Positions 27,301-36,529 of a stretch of DNA of 64,000 bases are shown piece after piece. The notes under the pieces were generated by a model that saw only the letters and a program-made list of their open reading frames with translations, ran no database searches and was not told where the DNA came from. Source of the DNA: Shewanella litoralis (GTDB lineage Bacteria; Pseudomonadota; Gammaproteobacteria; Enterobacterales; Shewanellaceae); NCBI RefSeq assembly GCF_009828585.1, contig NZ_WSRZ01000012.1:62001-126000 (forward strand), written 5' to 3'. Both the position numbers and the translations under genes were made by a program. Each line of letters starts with the position of its first letter. Position 1 is the first letter of the stretch.

Positions 27301-29275
27301 CACTCGCACTATAGCCCAGTAATAATTCAGCACCGCGGTTGAATATGGTAATTAGGCCATCGCTGTCTGTTGAAATAATGGCAATTTCAGAGGCAGCAGC
27401 AAGCACATTGGTCAATAATGAGGTCAGTTTAAGATTTTCAAGTTGAGTATGCTTACGCTCAGTGATATCAATTCGCAAGGCAATACAACGTTCTAATTCA
27501 CCATTGTTATCAAGAATCGGAGTAATGACCGTATCAAACCATTTCGCATCCCCCTGCTTATCATGGTTGCACACTTCACCATGCCAGCTTTTACCATTAA
27601 TAATGGTTTGCCACATGTCTTTCCAAAATGCATCGTCATGGTGATTAGATTTTAAAATAGAATGTTTTTGGCCAATCATCTGCGCGCGTGTATACCCAGA
27701 AGCAATACAAAAATAGTCGTTAACCGCTAATATCAAGCCATCTTTATCTGTTTCAGAATATAAGAGCTGTTGGTTAATATTATCGAGTAAGGTTTTATTT
27801 TCAGAAAGGGCATGCTGCAAAGCTTGTGTGCGCTGAGTAACTTTTAATTCAAGTTCGGCATTCAAACGTAAAATTTGTTTTTCAGCGTTTTGTTGCGCGG
27901 TAATATCTCGAATGGTTTGACTCACCCCAGTAATCACACCAAATTCATTGTAAATGGCTAATGAAGTCATCGTGGTTGTGAGTAACTCATTATCTTTACG
28001 CTTATGTTGGCCAATAAAGTTTAATAATGGTTGACCCTTTAACACTTGTTCAAATTGGGCGATTTCTTGGCTTTTGCCTTCTTCGGCAACAATAAAACCA
28101 TGCTCTTGATGGCCAATAACCTCATCATTAGTATAACCAAAGGTAAGCTCAGCACCTTGATTCCAGCCAGTGATAACGCCATCACAATCATAACTAATAA
28201 TGGCATCTTGCGAATGTTCTAAAATATTGGCTCGTCGTTCATTATCGGCTAACACTAACTGCCTTCGGCCTAAGGTATAGCTATAAAAGGCAATAAAAGA
28301 TGCCAGCAACAAACTCAAAATTAAGCCGTAAGTAAACACAATATTAGGCGAGGTTAAATGAAATCCATTAACAAAATTGGGGTAGGCAACTAACGATATC
28401 TGCCAATTACGGCCAAAAACTTCACGTTCGACAGTCACTATATGTTCAGTTAACGGACTTGAGTCGTCGATATGGGTTTCATAAAAAGTCACAATGTTTG
28501 CAGCGTCGGTAATGTCTTTGACTAGTAACTTAGTACTTGGTCGCGACAGCGAGACATCGTCAAACACTTCATTGGCTACCAGTGGTGCATAACTCCAGCC
28601 AAAAGCTTGTTGCTCCCTTAACTCTGGCGTATCAGGTGTTCCGCCTGTACGATAAATCGGCATTAAAATTAAAAATGCTTGTAATGGATTACCTGTTGCT
28701 TGAACTAAGGTAATAGGCCCGGTTAATCTCACCTCGCCAGTTAAAATAGCATCTAACGCGGCTTTTCTTCGGTTTGCTTCCGAGGCAATATCTAGCCCTA
28801 CCGCGGAATAATTACGCTCCACTGGTTCAATATATTGAATGATATAGCGTTCACCGTCATGAGCGTTAAGCTGCCTAATTTCGAACGTAGGCCAGCCATC
28901 TAATTTCGCTGCGCTAATAAAATTGGCTTCGTCAGTCACACTCACTCGCCGAATAAACCCAAACCCTCTAGCGCCAGGAAACTCCTTATCGATATCGCGC
29001 GTCTGAGTGTATTTATTAAACCCTTGCCGATTAATCCCATCTTCACCTGCGGTAAAAATAATACCGCGAGCACTGCGTAAGCCGTACTGATACAGCTGAA
29101 TACGATCAGTGATATTATTTGTCACTTGCTCTGTGACGCCCTTTAGCTCATCGACAATGATGTTATTGTTTTGATTTTTAACACTTAAAGCAACACCCAC
29201 ACTAATGACTAGGCCAACAGCGAAGACTCCGACACCCAATTTAAGCGCGTTTTTATAATTTGCAAATCTAGTCAT
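24392..29275 (-). CDS. CHASE-domain multi-PAS hybrid histidine kinase (REC-REC-Hpt)
   Basis: This very large inner-membrane sensor kinase has about 1627 residues from ATG 29275 (MTRFANYKNALKLG). The order is: TM helix; periplasmic CHASE domain (RGIIFTAGEDGINRQGFNKY, DKEFPGARGFGFIRRV); second TM near 310-330; about four PAS/PAC domains (ERKHTQ, EQRELEQ linkers); HisKA with the phospho-His in MSHEIRTPMNAVLGM; ATPase domain (NLAGNAIKFT, RRFGGTGLGLAI); two receivers (VIIMDWRMPDMDGLE and VIMDMQMPDMDGLE); and Hpt (AHTIKGTASNIGA). It can run a full phosphorelay internally and pass phosphate to the REC-GGDEF protein. CHASE domains sense small extracellular ligands. Confidence 0.95.
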   Translation of the reverse strand: MTRFANYKNALKLGVGVFAVGLVISVGVALSVKNQNNNIIVDELKGVTEQVTNNITDRIQLYQYGLRSARGIIFTAGEDGINRQGFNKYTQTRDIDKEFPGARGFGFIRRVSVTDEANFISAAKLDGWPTFEIRQLNAHDGERYIIQYIEPVERNYSAVGLDIASEANRRKAALDAILTGEVRLTGPITLVQATGNPLQAFLILMPIYRTGGTPDTPELREQQAFGWSYAPLVANEVFDDVSLSRPSTKLLVKDITDAANIVTFYETHIDDSSPLTEHIVTVEREVFGRNWQISLVAYPNFVNGFHLTSPNIVFTYGLILSLLLASFIAFYSYTLGRRQLVLADNERRANILEHSQDAIISYDCDGVITGWNQGAELTFGYTNDEVIGHQEHGFIVAEEGKSQEIAQFEQVLKGQPLLNFIGQHKRKDNELLTTTMTSLAIYNEFGVITGVSQTIRDITAQQNAEKQILRLNAELELKVTQRTQALQHALSENKTLLDNINQQLLYSETDKDGLILAVNDYFCIASGYTRAQMIGQKHSILKSNHHDDAFWKDMWQTIINGKSWHGEVCNHDKQGDAKWFDTVITPILDNNGELERCIALRIDITERKHTQLENLKLTSLLTNVLAAASEIAIISTDSDGLITIFNRGAELLLGYSASEVVGKMSPAILHVPGEVRARGKELTEEFGEEISAFDVMVYKPRNFGPETRTWTYVRKDYSQCQVSLSVTAMRNESGELVGYLGVAVNIDTILKQQEALVSASNQLIKAAEVAELGIWDFDLLTGDLQWNDRMFVMYDYPIEIKEEGLNYQHWQQRIHPDDLYMAEQALQQAIESHSTYESTFRIINRANQVRYIHAGGQISYDKMGKAVRVVGINRDITEQRELEQTLRLAKQAADAASAAKSAFLANMSHEIRTPMNAVLGMLQLVQHSDMTRQQLDYVTKAEIAAKSLLGLLNDILDFSKIDAGKLDLDLHPFQMETLMRELAVMVATNVHSKNLEVIFDLDPDIPYLIEGDELRLRQVLLNLAGNAIKFTSQGHVIVGVHCHQHSQNEVKLAISVTDSGIGISKEQAGKIFQGFVQAESSTSRRFGGTGLGLAITKRLVELMGGELTLTSELGHGSRFGFDLSFTVVEMNNTYLDIDLQGKNILIVDDSKMSRKILSKTLMAHGAYVNEASNSKQAINLIEQSLHATNHYDVIIMDWRMPDMDGLETAQHIQSMFPVGKAPAIIMLTAYGSEVMKQTKQYKQQPFVNMLTKPITANLMLEAVHQAISGEEIPLETKKVTHLALQGIRVLVVEDNQLNRQVIYELLRLQGAVVTLAKGGVEGVEWVTESSNTFDIVIMDMQMPDMDGLEATRLIRADGRFNDLMILAMTANASLADKALCLDAGMNEHIGKPIDMTRLLPCMLGLLGQTAPSLGSVNDINAFIELPNELGDNDVIIENPESILRRFGGELAFFIDVKHHFAVEMSEQLTALTQAFTQQDTDKISIIAHTIKGTASNIGARRLAAFAAQLELNIKHNVKIDADVYLSQIQGQINDSLHVLDTLFPDETVALTTNELDKTQLLPITSISSDKMDKLMALLVEQNLDAISYLEQLSVNLVSDKEWLKLTSQVSQLEFLDAIDTLKSIIKE

Positions 29276-29618
29276 GATGATATGAGTTTCAGGCAAAGGG
29301 AGTTTAACTGTGGACGATATCCCATTTATTTACAAGCTACACATTGAAAAACATAGTTTTTTTTAAGTTGTTATAATGATCAAAATTTAACCTTGAGTTG
29401 GCTTTTGATTGCATTTTCGCCGAAAACATTAAAGAGATCATGTCGTGTACCGATAAATGTTAGCAGCTCAAACTGTCATCACTCTATCGGCTATTGCGCA
29501 AAAACATATGTCACTATCAGAATTAAAAATACAACAAACATTATAAAAATGACTATGATTTAAAAACGTAATAATGGTATACAAACCGACCACATAAACA
29601 GACAATTTAAGGATAGAA
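29276..29618. other. divergent intergenic region kinase / chemoreceptor
   Basis: AT-rich, no gene supported and no clear palindrome. It contains both promoters and the AAGGAT ribosome site of the chemoreceptor gene. Confidence 0.4.
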
Positions 29619-31241
29619 ATGAGAAATATCAACATTGGAAAATTGTTATTACTGGGTTTTTCTATTCCTGTTATCGCTATTATTGGATTAATGTTACTGT
29701 CATTGTCGCAAATGAATACCATTAACCAACAATCCACTGAAATATCAAATAATTGGCTTCCTTCAGTACAGTTAATTGAACGCATTAACACTCAAACGGC
29801 TGATCTCCGCAACGATGAAGCGGTGCATATTATTTCGACTGACGCTCAAACCATTCTGCAAGTAACAAATCAAATAAATAAAAAAAAGCAAGTCATCGAA
29901 AAAACCATCAGCGATTACAAAATACTCATATCAAGTCCGCAAGAGCAGGCTCTTGTTGATGAATTTGATGGGTTTTATCATCAATACCTAGCCATTCAAA
30001 ACGATTTACTTCGTCTATCTGAAAACAATAACAATGATGAAGCAAAGGCCATGTTTCTTGGAAAGTCGCTCGCGGCTTACAGTAAATATTCAGACACGCT
30101 AATCAAATTATCAGAGCTAAACGAGAATGGCGCGATTAAAGCCAGTGAGTATGGCGATGTCATTTACGATCGTTCTATTACCATCCTGGTGGTGAGCGTG
30201 GGTGTTGTAGCAATTATTATTATATTTATGGCTTTGCGTATATCCACTATTCTCGTTAATTCAATCACTGTGATCCAGCACGCTATGATAAAAATGTCTC
30301 AAGGCGACTTGAGTGTGCGTATTGATAATCAGGGTGAAAATGAACTTGGGATATTAGCAAATTGTTTCAACAAAACATCAGAGCAGTTTGCCAAATTAAC
30401 GCAACAGTTAATCTCTGTAGCCGAAACAGTAGACAGCTCATCTCAGGCACTTTCAGTCACAATGGAGCAAGCGGATAACAACTCGCAAAACATGTTAATG
30501 CAAGTTGAACAAGTGGCAACGGCAGTTAATGAAATGTCGAGCACTGCCATGGATATTAGCCGTAATGCAACAGATGCAGAATCATCCGCAATTGAAGCAA
30601 ATCAAAGTGTTAATAAAGGTCATCACGCATTACAAGAGTCGAACAAAATTTCCGATAAGATCAACCACTCTATTAAAGAGTCGACTGAAATTGTTAATCA
30701 GTTAAAAAGTTACTCAAATGAAATCGGTGCTGTTATTGAAGTGATTAATGGCATTTCTGAACAAACCAATCTATTAGCACTTAACGCCGCCATTGAAGCC
30801 GCACGCGCGGGAGAACAAGGCCGCGGCTTTGCTGTAGTTGCAGACGAAGTTAGAACCTTGGCAGGTAAAACACAAACATCAACCATTAATATTCAAGAGA
30901 TTATTACTAAACTGCAAAACCAGGCATCTAAGGCAGATGAATACATGCAATCTAATGCATATTTAATCGATGAAGCTCAAAAAATGGCTCAAGAAGTAAG
31001 AGACTCTTTCTCAGACATTGCTTTATCAGTGTCTAAAATCTCAGAAATGAATTCATTAGTGGCAACCGCATCAACAGAACAATCAAGCGTGACAGACGAT
31101 ATTTCGAAAAATATTACGCAAATGGTCGATATGGTTAATCAAAACGTTGCAGGCATTAGTGATAGCTCTAAAGCAAGCATTGAGCTGTCGAAACAATCAT
31201 CTAACCAGAAAAAAGTGCTTTCATTTTTTACTATCGGCTAA
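29619..31241 (+). CDS. methyl-accepting chemotaxis protein
   Basis: The 540-residue receptor has TM1 ([20 protein letters not shown]), a ~150-residue four-helix-bundle periplasmic sensor, TM2 ([20 protein letters not shown]), a HAMP domain ([20 protein letters not shown]) and a signalling domain. The hairpin tip carries [20 protein letters not shown] and [15 protein letters not shown], which bind CheA and CheW. It ends in VLSFFTIG with no CheR-binding pentapeptide. The ligand is unknown; the sensor fold resembles 4HB_MCP. The start has a good AAGGAT site and a strong terminator follows. Confidence 0.95.
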   Translation: MRNINIGKLLLLGFSIPVIAIIGLMLLSLSQMNTINQQSTEISNNWLPSVQLIERINTQTADLRNDEAVHIISTDAQTILQVTNQINKKKQVIEKTISDYKILISSPQEQALVDEFDGFYHQYLAIQNDLLRLSENNNNDEAKAMFLGKSLAAYSKYSDTLIKLSELNENGAIKASEYGDVIYDRSITILVVSVGVVAIIIIFMALRISTILVNSITVIQHAMIKMSQGDLSVRIDNQGENELGILANCFNKTSEQFAKLTQQLISVAETVDSSSQALSVTMEQADNNSQNMLMQVEQVATAVNEMSSTAMDISRNATDAESSAIEANQSVNKGHHALQESNKISDKINHSIKESTEIVNQLKSYSNEIGAVIEVINGISEQTNLLALNAAIEAARAGEQGRGFAVVADEVRTLAGKTQTSTINIQEIITKLQNQASKADEYMQSNAYLIDEAQKMAQEVRDSFSDIALSVSKISEMNSLVATASTEQSSVTDDISKNITQMVDMVNQNVAGISDSSKASIELSKQSSNQKKVLSFFTIG

Positions 31242-31262
31242 TCTTTTAGGGACAATATTACA

Positions 31263-31295
31263 AACATAAAGGCTACCCGAGGTAGCCTTTATGTT
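31263..31295 (+). terminator. terminator of chemoreceptor gene
   Basis: AACATAAAGGCTACC, loop CGA, then GGTAGCCTTTATGTT: a perfect 15-bp stem. The flanks are moderately T-rich, and it can act for both this gene and the convergent one. Confidence 0.85.
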
Positions 31296-31307
31296 ATGTG
31301 TTAATCA

Positions 31308-32378
31308 TTATCGGCCTACGGTAGTCTCGGCCAGCGCGTCAAATTGGATAATATAATAACGCCCATCACTCATATCTTGTTGGTTATTCACCGCTGGCGA
31401 TAAGTGTAATTTGTTTACCGCCACCAGGATTTTGCCATCAGCGGTGGTAGCAAAACCATCTGCCCAACTGAATTTATCGGCGTCTTGATGCAAAAGATGA
31501 TATTGGCGATCCGTATCGATGTAGCCCACAGCATTGTGGGTCATATCTGTCACATAAATGTTGCCGCTATTGTCTATGGTAATCCCATCACTGATGGGTT
31601 TATTGGCATAAAACTCAACTTTGCTGCGCAACATATTGGCCGAAATTTTGGCGTCTAATAAATATTGAGTGTGTACGCGATACAACTTCTCACCACTTAG
31701 CGCGCCAAAATATACCCACTCACTATTAATATCTAAGGTAATCGAATCGATACCAATACGAATAGGCTGACCGCCAATCGATAATGTTTTGCCATCAATC
31801 ACAGCATCAATATCTTCTGGACGAGTATAAATAGTGCTATCGAGTACCCTGCGGGCCTGACCGGTGGTTAAATTAACCACAATTAAACCTGCGTTATCGC
31901 CACCAGCAGGATCGCTGATATAAACCGCTTCATGCTCGCGATCGACCGCTAAATCATTTAAAAATGAATTCACTGGTAACACTGCGGCCGTTAATTCAAT
32001 CGTTTTATACAGTTGATTATTTAAGGTGTCCCAACCGATTAAGTGCCCTGCTCTGTCATGACCTGTGGCGGTTTCTAGCATCCATAAAATACCCTGATCA
32101 TCAATCACAACCCCAAGCACAGGGTTAAGCTTTTGATTAAATTCACGGCTAGGATAATCCATTATCGTACCGTCTTGCTTAAGCTCTACAATTCGCGCAT
32201 CCACACCATAAAAGTGATGATTACTCATAAAAACACGGCCTGTAGCAGATACAGCTACATTTCCTGGAGGGTGTTGTTTATCGAGCTCACGAAAAACAGA
32301 ATAATCAGCCGCTACCGCGAGATAACTAAACAGTGTCAATGCGGTAAACATTGACGCTAAGACCAATTTAATTGACAT
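31308..32378 (-). CDS. secreted yellow/MRJP-like beta-propeller protein
   Basis: A signal peptide (LVLASMFTALTLFSYLAVAA) is followed by a six-bladed propeller-type sequence of the major-royal-jelly/yellow family. The cues are PPGNVAVSATGRVFMSNHHF, VLGVVIDDQGILWMLE, LNDLAVDREHEAVYISDP, ISDGITIDNSGNIYVTDMTH and FSWADGFATTADGKILVAV. Bacterial members are periplasmic and of unknown or lactonase-like function. At 356 residues it is full length. It starts 11 bases after the peroxiredoxin-like gene, so the two form an operon facing a TetR regulator. Confidence 0.88.
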   Translation of the reverse strand: MSIKLVLASMFTALTLFSYLAVAADYSVFRELDKQHPPGNVAVSATGRVFMSNHHFYGVDARIVELKQDGTIMDYPSREFNQKLNPVLGVVIDDQGILWMLETATGHDRAGHLIGWDTLNNQLYKTIELTAAVLPVNSFLNDLAVDREHEAVYISDPAGGDNAGLIVVNLTTGQARRVLDSTIYTRPEDIDAVIDGKTLSIGGQPIRIGIDSITLDINSEWVYFGALSGEKLYRVHTQYLLDAKISANMLRSKVEFYANKPISDGITIDNSGNIYVTDMTHNAVGYIDTDRQYHLLHQDADKFSWADGFATTADGKILVAVNKLHLSPAVNNQQDMSDGRYYIIQFDALAETTVGR

Positions 32379-32389
32379 AGAAATAAACC

Positions 32390-33034
32390 TTATAATGTCT
32401 TCAACGTTGCAATAATGTCTTGTGGGTCCATGCGATAAGTATAATCAGCATTCACAAATGCATTGGCAATAATGCCATCTTTACTCACCACAAACGTCGC
32501 CGCTAATGGGAAATCAAATTGACCCGTACCGTTGTGTTTCTCGACTTCCACACCAAATTTAGCGTAAAGCGTACGGATCTCACCGGGTAATGAAAATACA
32601 ACCCCAAGTGCTCTTGCATAATCAGCATTAATGTCAGACAACACTTCAAAGTTAAGTTCATTTTTTTCAGTGGTCGTTAATGATATATCGGGTAGTTCTG
32701 GGGTTATCGCGACAAATGTGGCCCCAAACTGAGCAAACGTATCTAGGTGCTGCTGATATGCGCGTAACGCTAAATTACAATAAGGACACCAACCGCCACG
32801 ATAAAAGGTCACTACCACTGGCCCGTTGGCGAGTAAATCACCCAAATTACGAGTTTGACCTAATTGATTTGGCAGCTCAAAATGCATAAATGTATCACCG
32901 ATTTTCGGCGCCTGCTCAACAAGGCCAGATAATCGCAGCTGTTGTGTCGCATCCGACATAATGGCCATTAATTCAGGTGGAATGTTAGCGGCACTGGTTG
33001 CACGTTGTTGATCGAGTTGGGCAGATAAAGACAT
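32390..33034 (-). CDS. peroxiredoxin-like AhpC/TSA family protein
   Basis: The start is ATG 33034 (MSLSAQLDQQRA); the GTG at 33046 lacks support. The 214-residue protein is a thioredoxin-fold peroxiredoxin-like protein with the CxxC site VTFYRGGWCPYCNLALRAYQ and the following FVAITPELP. The CPYC motif is of the PRX-like-2/alkyl hydroperoxide family and differs from the single peroxidatic Cys of AhpC. It probably reduces peroxides or disulfides in the cytoplasm. It is the first gene of an operon with the yellow-like protein, divergent from a TetR gene with ATTCAA-type operators between. Confidence 0.88.
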   Translation of the reverse strand: MSLSAQLDQQRATSAANIPPELMAIMSDATQQLRLSGLVEQAPKIGDTFMHFELPNQLGQTRNLGDLLANGPVVVTFYRGGWCPYCNLALRAYQQHLDTFAQFGATFVAITPELPDISLTTTEKNELNFEVLSDINADYARALGVVFSLPGEIRTLYAKFGVEVEKHNGTGQFDFPLAATFVVSKDGIIANAFVNADYTYRMDPQDIIATLKTL

Positions 33035-33053
33035 TATTACGCTCACTTATAAC

Positions 33054-33162
33054 TTGAATATGCATTCAAAATAACGATTATAGTTAAGATAAGCAAGCTT
33101 TTTTGAACAATCATTCAAGTGATGCTATTATTTGACAATCAGCCCTATGAATAGCTCATTCA
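33054..33162. promoter_or_regulatory. cluster of three TTGAAT/ATTCAA dyads, likely TetR operators
   Basis: TTGAAT-ATGC-ATTCAA (33054-33069) has perfect arms. TTGAACAATCATTCAA (33103-33118) has one mismatch. TGAATAGCTCATTCA (33148-33162) has perfect 5-base arms. All lie between the divergent peroxiredoxin and tetR genes. Confidence 0.7.
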
Positions 33163-33206
33163 ATCAGGCTATTTGAAATATGCAGTACGATTGAGGAATA
33201 AGCGCA

Positions 33207-33770
33207 ATGGCAAAGAAACAGTATCAACGAGAAGACGTTTTAGATAACGTCATTACATTATTTTGGCAACAAGGTTTTGCGGCATCGAGTATCCAGCAAA
33301 TCACCAAAGCCACAGGATTAAAACCTGGCAGCATTTATCATGAATTTGAAAGTAAAGAGAAGCTGTTTCAGGAAGCATTAGCGCGCTATGCCGCCTCCTC
33401 AATTGATTCTATTCACAAAAAAATGGCCAATGCCTCAAACGTCAATCAAGGTATTAAGCAAATATTGACCGATTTAATTGAACAGTCTAAAGCGTGTGAT
33501 TATTGCGGCTGTTTTTTGATCAAAACACAACTTGAGTTGGCTTCACAAGGTAATACCTTGTACCAATTTGCATCGGCGCAATTAGCCAGCATAGAAAAAA
33601 TTTATGCCCAATACCTCAGTCGCGTTTATAGCGACGAACTGGCTAAAACGTATGCAGCACAACTGATGACGGTCATTTTTGGTATTCGTATATACGGTTA
33701 CCAGGCAGACTCGGCCAATACCATCACCCAAACATTTAACGCGCTACTACCCTGGTTAAATGAGCACTAA
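33207..33770 (+). CDS. TetR family repressor
   Basis: The 187-residue protein has an N-terminal TetR HTH (VLDNVITLFWQQGFAASSIQ, then QITKATGLKPGSIYHEFESKEKLF). The C-terminal domain is of the YxaF/AcrR-C type and includes CDYCGCFLIKTQLELASQG, a Cys-containing segment that could sense electrophiles or peroxides. It is divergent from the peroxiredoxin/yellow-like operon with three dyads between, so it most likely represses that operon and itself. The Cys cluster as redox sensor is inference. Confidence 0.9.
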   Translation: MAKKQYQREDVLDNVITLFWQQGFAASSIQQITKATGLKPGSIYHEFESKEKLFQEALARYAASSIDSIHKKMANASNVNQGIKQILTDLIEQSKACDYCGCFLIKTQLELASQGNTLYQFASAQLASIEKIYAQYLSRVYSDELAKTYAAQLMTVIFGIRIYGYQADSANTITQTFNALLPWLNEH

Positions 33771-33805
33771 TCCGATAAGTACAATAAGTGCGATAAGTGC
33801 TCATT
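33759..33805. terminator. inverted repeat at the end of the TetR gene
   Basis: AATGAGCACT (33759-33768) and AGTGCTCATT (33796-33805) are perfectly complementary. The first arm includes the stop region, and ATAAGTGC-like units repeat inside the loop. There is no T run, so termination is uncertain. Confidence 0.5.
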
Positions 33806-33848
33806 ATCGCCATATCAACAGAGCTTTCAGGTCAATAACGGCTTAAAG

Positions 33849-34523
33849 CTAAAGCGGTGTATCTGTAAGTGATTTAATGATCTCATAGAGCCGCTCTTGA
33901 AATGACGGCGTAGCATCTGCGGCCAGCGTGATAAAAGCCCCAATCAACACCTGGACACGATATTCAGCCAAACTAATATAACCATTTACCCAATCATGTC
34001 TGGCCAAACGTTGGCAACCAAACAATTGTTTTGCCAACCAGGCTACATCAACCTGCCCCTTTAAAAAACCATTGTTTTTGGCATCGACACACACTTGTGT
34101 AGCGATCGCTAACGATTTATTAAAGATGCCGTTAGGTAATTCATGATCAAAAAACTGAGTGCGTTCACCTGCAACAAATGCCGCCTTATAAAAGGCTTCA
34201 TTGGCCGTAAAAAGATCTAATAAACTGTCAATAAACGCTTCTGTAGCCACAATAGGATCGTGAACATTAGGCTGCGCTAAAGCGACTTCAACCTTAGCCA
34301 CCATCTCAACAACAAGCTGTTCAAAAATATCGCTTTTTTTACCCAATAAATTATGGACAGTAGGAATACTCAACTGTGCCTTAGACGCCAACTCATTGAT
34401 GGTAAAGGCTTCAAAACCATTATTCGAAATAATCTCTCTGGCGATAGAGAGTAACCTCTCTTTTCTTAACGCTTTATTTGCTTGGCGAGTGGCATTACCG
34501 CGGGCATTACTTGTTTGTGTCAT
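33849..34523 (-). CDS. TetR family regulator
   Basis: Starts at ATG 34523 (MTQTSNARGNATRQ), preceded in frame by a TTG. The ~224-residue protein has the TetR HTH LLSIAREIISNNGFEAFTIN, then ELASKAQLSIPTVHNLLGKK, and an unassigned helical ligand domain. It is divergent from the PhyH-family dioxygenase across 108 bases that include a near-palindrome at 34541. It therefore probably controls that gene and the decayed DapA-like gene behind it. Confidence 0.88.
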   Translation of the reverse strand: MTQTSNARGNATRQANKALRKERLLSIAREIISNNGFEAFTINELASKAQLSIPTVHNLLGKKSDIFEQLVVEMVAKVEVALAQPNVHDPIVATEAFIDSLLDLFTANEAFYKAAFVAGERTQFFDHELPNGIFNKSLAIATQVCVDAKNNGFLKGQVDVAWLAKQLFGCQRLARHDWVNGYISLAEYRVQVLIGAFITLAADATPSFQERLYEIIKSLTDTPL

Positions 34524-34540
34524 CAATATAAGCCTAAATA

Positions 34541-34575
34541 AAACTTGACCACAGATTTTATTGTGAGTTAAGTTT
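34541..34575. promoter_or_regulatory. near-palindrome between tetR and phyH-like genes
   Basis: AAACTTGACCACA (34541-34553) and TGTGAGTTAAGTTT (34562-34575) are complementary apart from one substitution and one extra base. This is a candidate operator for the adjacent TetR protein. Confidence 0.5.
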
Positions 34576-34631
34576 TACTAACAATAAAAACTGCAGAATA
34601 AAAACTGTAAAATAAAAACAAGGCCCTCATT

Positions 34632-35804
34632 ATGAACCAAGATATAACTAAATCAATCAACGCATGTGCCGCGCACTATGGCGAACACGCAGAACAAATG
34701 AAATCCTATCTGCTTAATGGTCAAGCCCAGGCATATAAAATGAATAACCGCGGCCCGATTAAGTTTGATGAAAGCGGCGCCCTTGCCAAAGATATTCTTG
34801 CTGCCTATCAGCAATGTGGCTTTTACATATTTGAAAATGTACTCAGTGAAGCCGAGCTTGATGACGTTAAAGCTGATTTAGCCCAAATGCGTAGCACATT
34901 TTCAGCCGAGCCTTATGGAAAAACAACCGCAGACGGCAAGCCAGCACTCGGTGCAGACAATATTGCGCCAAGTTTAATCTGGTCAAAATCATTAGGCGAT
35001 CCCCTCGGCGGAACGGCAATAGCCAATGGCCGCCACCAGGTAAAACTCTTTGAGCCAACAGCGGCTAAAGGCTCGCCAGAATATGCGCCATTTGTATTAC
35101 TAGGCTCATTGCAATTTTCAGAGGCGTGTTTACGTATTTACGGCCACCCACAATTATTACGTGTGGCCGAGTGCATCAATGGCGCCGATTTTGCGCCTTT
35201 TCATGAATGCTTATTTATTAAAGATCCGGGTGTAGGCGCCGCAGTGTCGTGGCATCAAGACGGTGATACTCATTGGAACAGCCAGCATTTTGATGACGGT
35301 ATTCATGGGTTTAACTTTATGGCTCAAGTGTATGGCAGCACAGCAGTCAATGGCGTTTGGGTATTACCTGGCAGCCATAAAACCGGCAAAATCGACATCA
35401 AAAATCTTATCGAAGCATCAGGAAGCGAGCGTATTGAAGGGCTGGTACCTTTACTGTGTGGCCCAGGCGATGTGGTCATTTGCAACAGACAGCTGCTACA
35501 TGGATCATTTGCCAATACCTGCTTTGAGCCACGTGTCACCGTCAATTTCGGATTTCATCGTCGCTCATCAGTGCTCGGCGTCATGGGGGCTGGCATGCAC
35601 AGTGAAGCGCAAGAATACACAGAAGCACTTATCGATGAACGCTCTAAAGTGATTGGTTACGCTATTGATGCCCGTCAGCAAAAATACCCAGACGAAACCC
35701 CTTATCAATATCAACCTTTTATCGATAAAGGTGTGCAGTACACCTGGGATCAACATGCTAAAAAAGACATTAAAGATTACAACCTACGCGATCTCAGTAT
35801 ATAA
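34632..35804 (+). CDS. phytanoyl-CoA dioxygenase (PhyH) family Fe(II)/2-oxoglutarate oxygenase
   Basis: This 390-residue soluble protein has the PhyH jelly-roll pattern. The iron ligands are the HxD pair in SWHQDGDTHW and the distal His in RQLLHGSFANT, with the 2-oxoglutarate-binding Arg probably in PRVTVNFGFHRR. It begins with a helical segment and then CGFYIFENVLSEAELDDV, the usual entry into the fold. It would hydroxylate an unknown small molecule. The TetR gene upstream and a DapA-like remnant downstream suggest a catabolic cluster for an amino or hydroxy acid; this is inferred. Confidence 0.85.
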   Translation: MNQDITKSINACAAHYGEHAEQMKSYLLNGQAQAYKMNNRGPIKFDESGALAKDILAAYQQCGFYIFENVLSEAELDDVKADLAQMRSTFSAEPYGKTTADGKPALGADNIAPSLIWSKSLGDPLGGTAIANGRHQVKLFEPTAAKGSPEYAPFVLLGSLQFSEACLRIYGHPQLLRVAECINGADFAPFHECLFIKDPGVGAAVSWHQDGDTHWNSQHFDDGIHGFNFMAQVYGSTAVNGVWVLPGSHKTGKIDIKNLIEASGSERIEGLVPLLCGPGDVVICNRQLLHGSFANTCFEPRVTVNFGFHRRSSVLGVMGAGMHSEAQEYTEALIDERSKVIGYAIDARQQKYPDETPYQYQPFIDKGVQYTWDQHAKKDIKDYNLRDLSI

Positions 35805-35855
35805 CGTTCACGCTTTCTGGTCTCAACGACAGAAAGCGCACTTTTAGGTTTTAAG

Positions 35856-36462
35856 ATGCCCATACCACGCGGAATTTATCCTGTAATACATACGCCATTA
35901 CAGCCAGACCAATCACTCGACATGGTCAGTTTTGAGGCTTGTTTAAGCCGTTATCTCAAGAAAAATATTGCTGGAGTTACCCTTTTGGGCTGTGGCGGAG
36001 AACTCCCTTATTTTAGCGATAATGAGCAATACCAGCTCGTAAAGGCTGCACACACAAGGTGATTCCGGCTAATGAAGAATTAGTAGCCAATAAGGATATT
36101 ATTGTGGGTGTTAATGTCTACTCAAGCGCACAAGCCATTGATAAAACCAGTAAATATGCAGGTTATTGCGATGCTATATTGTTACTGTTAAGTCACTATT
36201 ATCCTGTGAGTTTTAATCAATACTATCAATCAATTCGCGCTATTGCCCATGCATCTACAACCCTCATATTGTTTTATTATTTTCCGCAAATCACTCAGGT
36301 ATTTCTCAGCGTAAAACAACTGCCAGCTCACAGGTACAAATCAAAACAGCGCTTAAATATATGGGTATACTAATAAACTCCACTGTGAAGGCACCATTAG
36401 CGGGAATAAGTGATGCTGATGCAAACAACATACAGCTGCTAATCAAGAAATTTCAACGTTAA
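35856..36462 (+). pseudogene. dihydrodipicolinate synthase (DapA)-family remnant
   Basis: Three frames must be joined to recover the family pattern. Frame 1 (35856-36061) reads MPIPRGIYPVIHTPLQPDQS through ITLLGCGGE-like sequence and then stops. Another frame (from about 36059) continues with PANEELVANKDIIVGVNVYS and ILLLLSHYYPVSFNQYYQSI, LILFYYFPQITQ. The third (from about 36349) gives ALKYMGILINSTVKAPLAGI to the end. About 90 codons that should hold the Schiff-base Lys are missing. Clearly inactive. It probably once formed an operon with the PhyH gene. Confidence 0.8.
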
Positions 36463-36529
36463 TCGATATGAGCTGTGCGAGTTACTGGCACAACCAAATT
36501 AAGTATATCTTAGTATTACCCACAAACTT

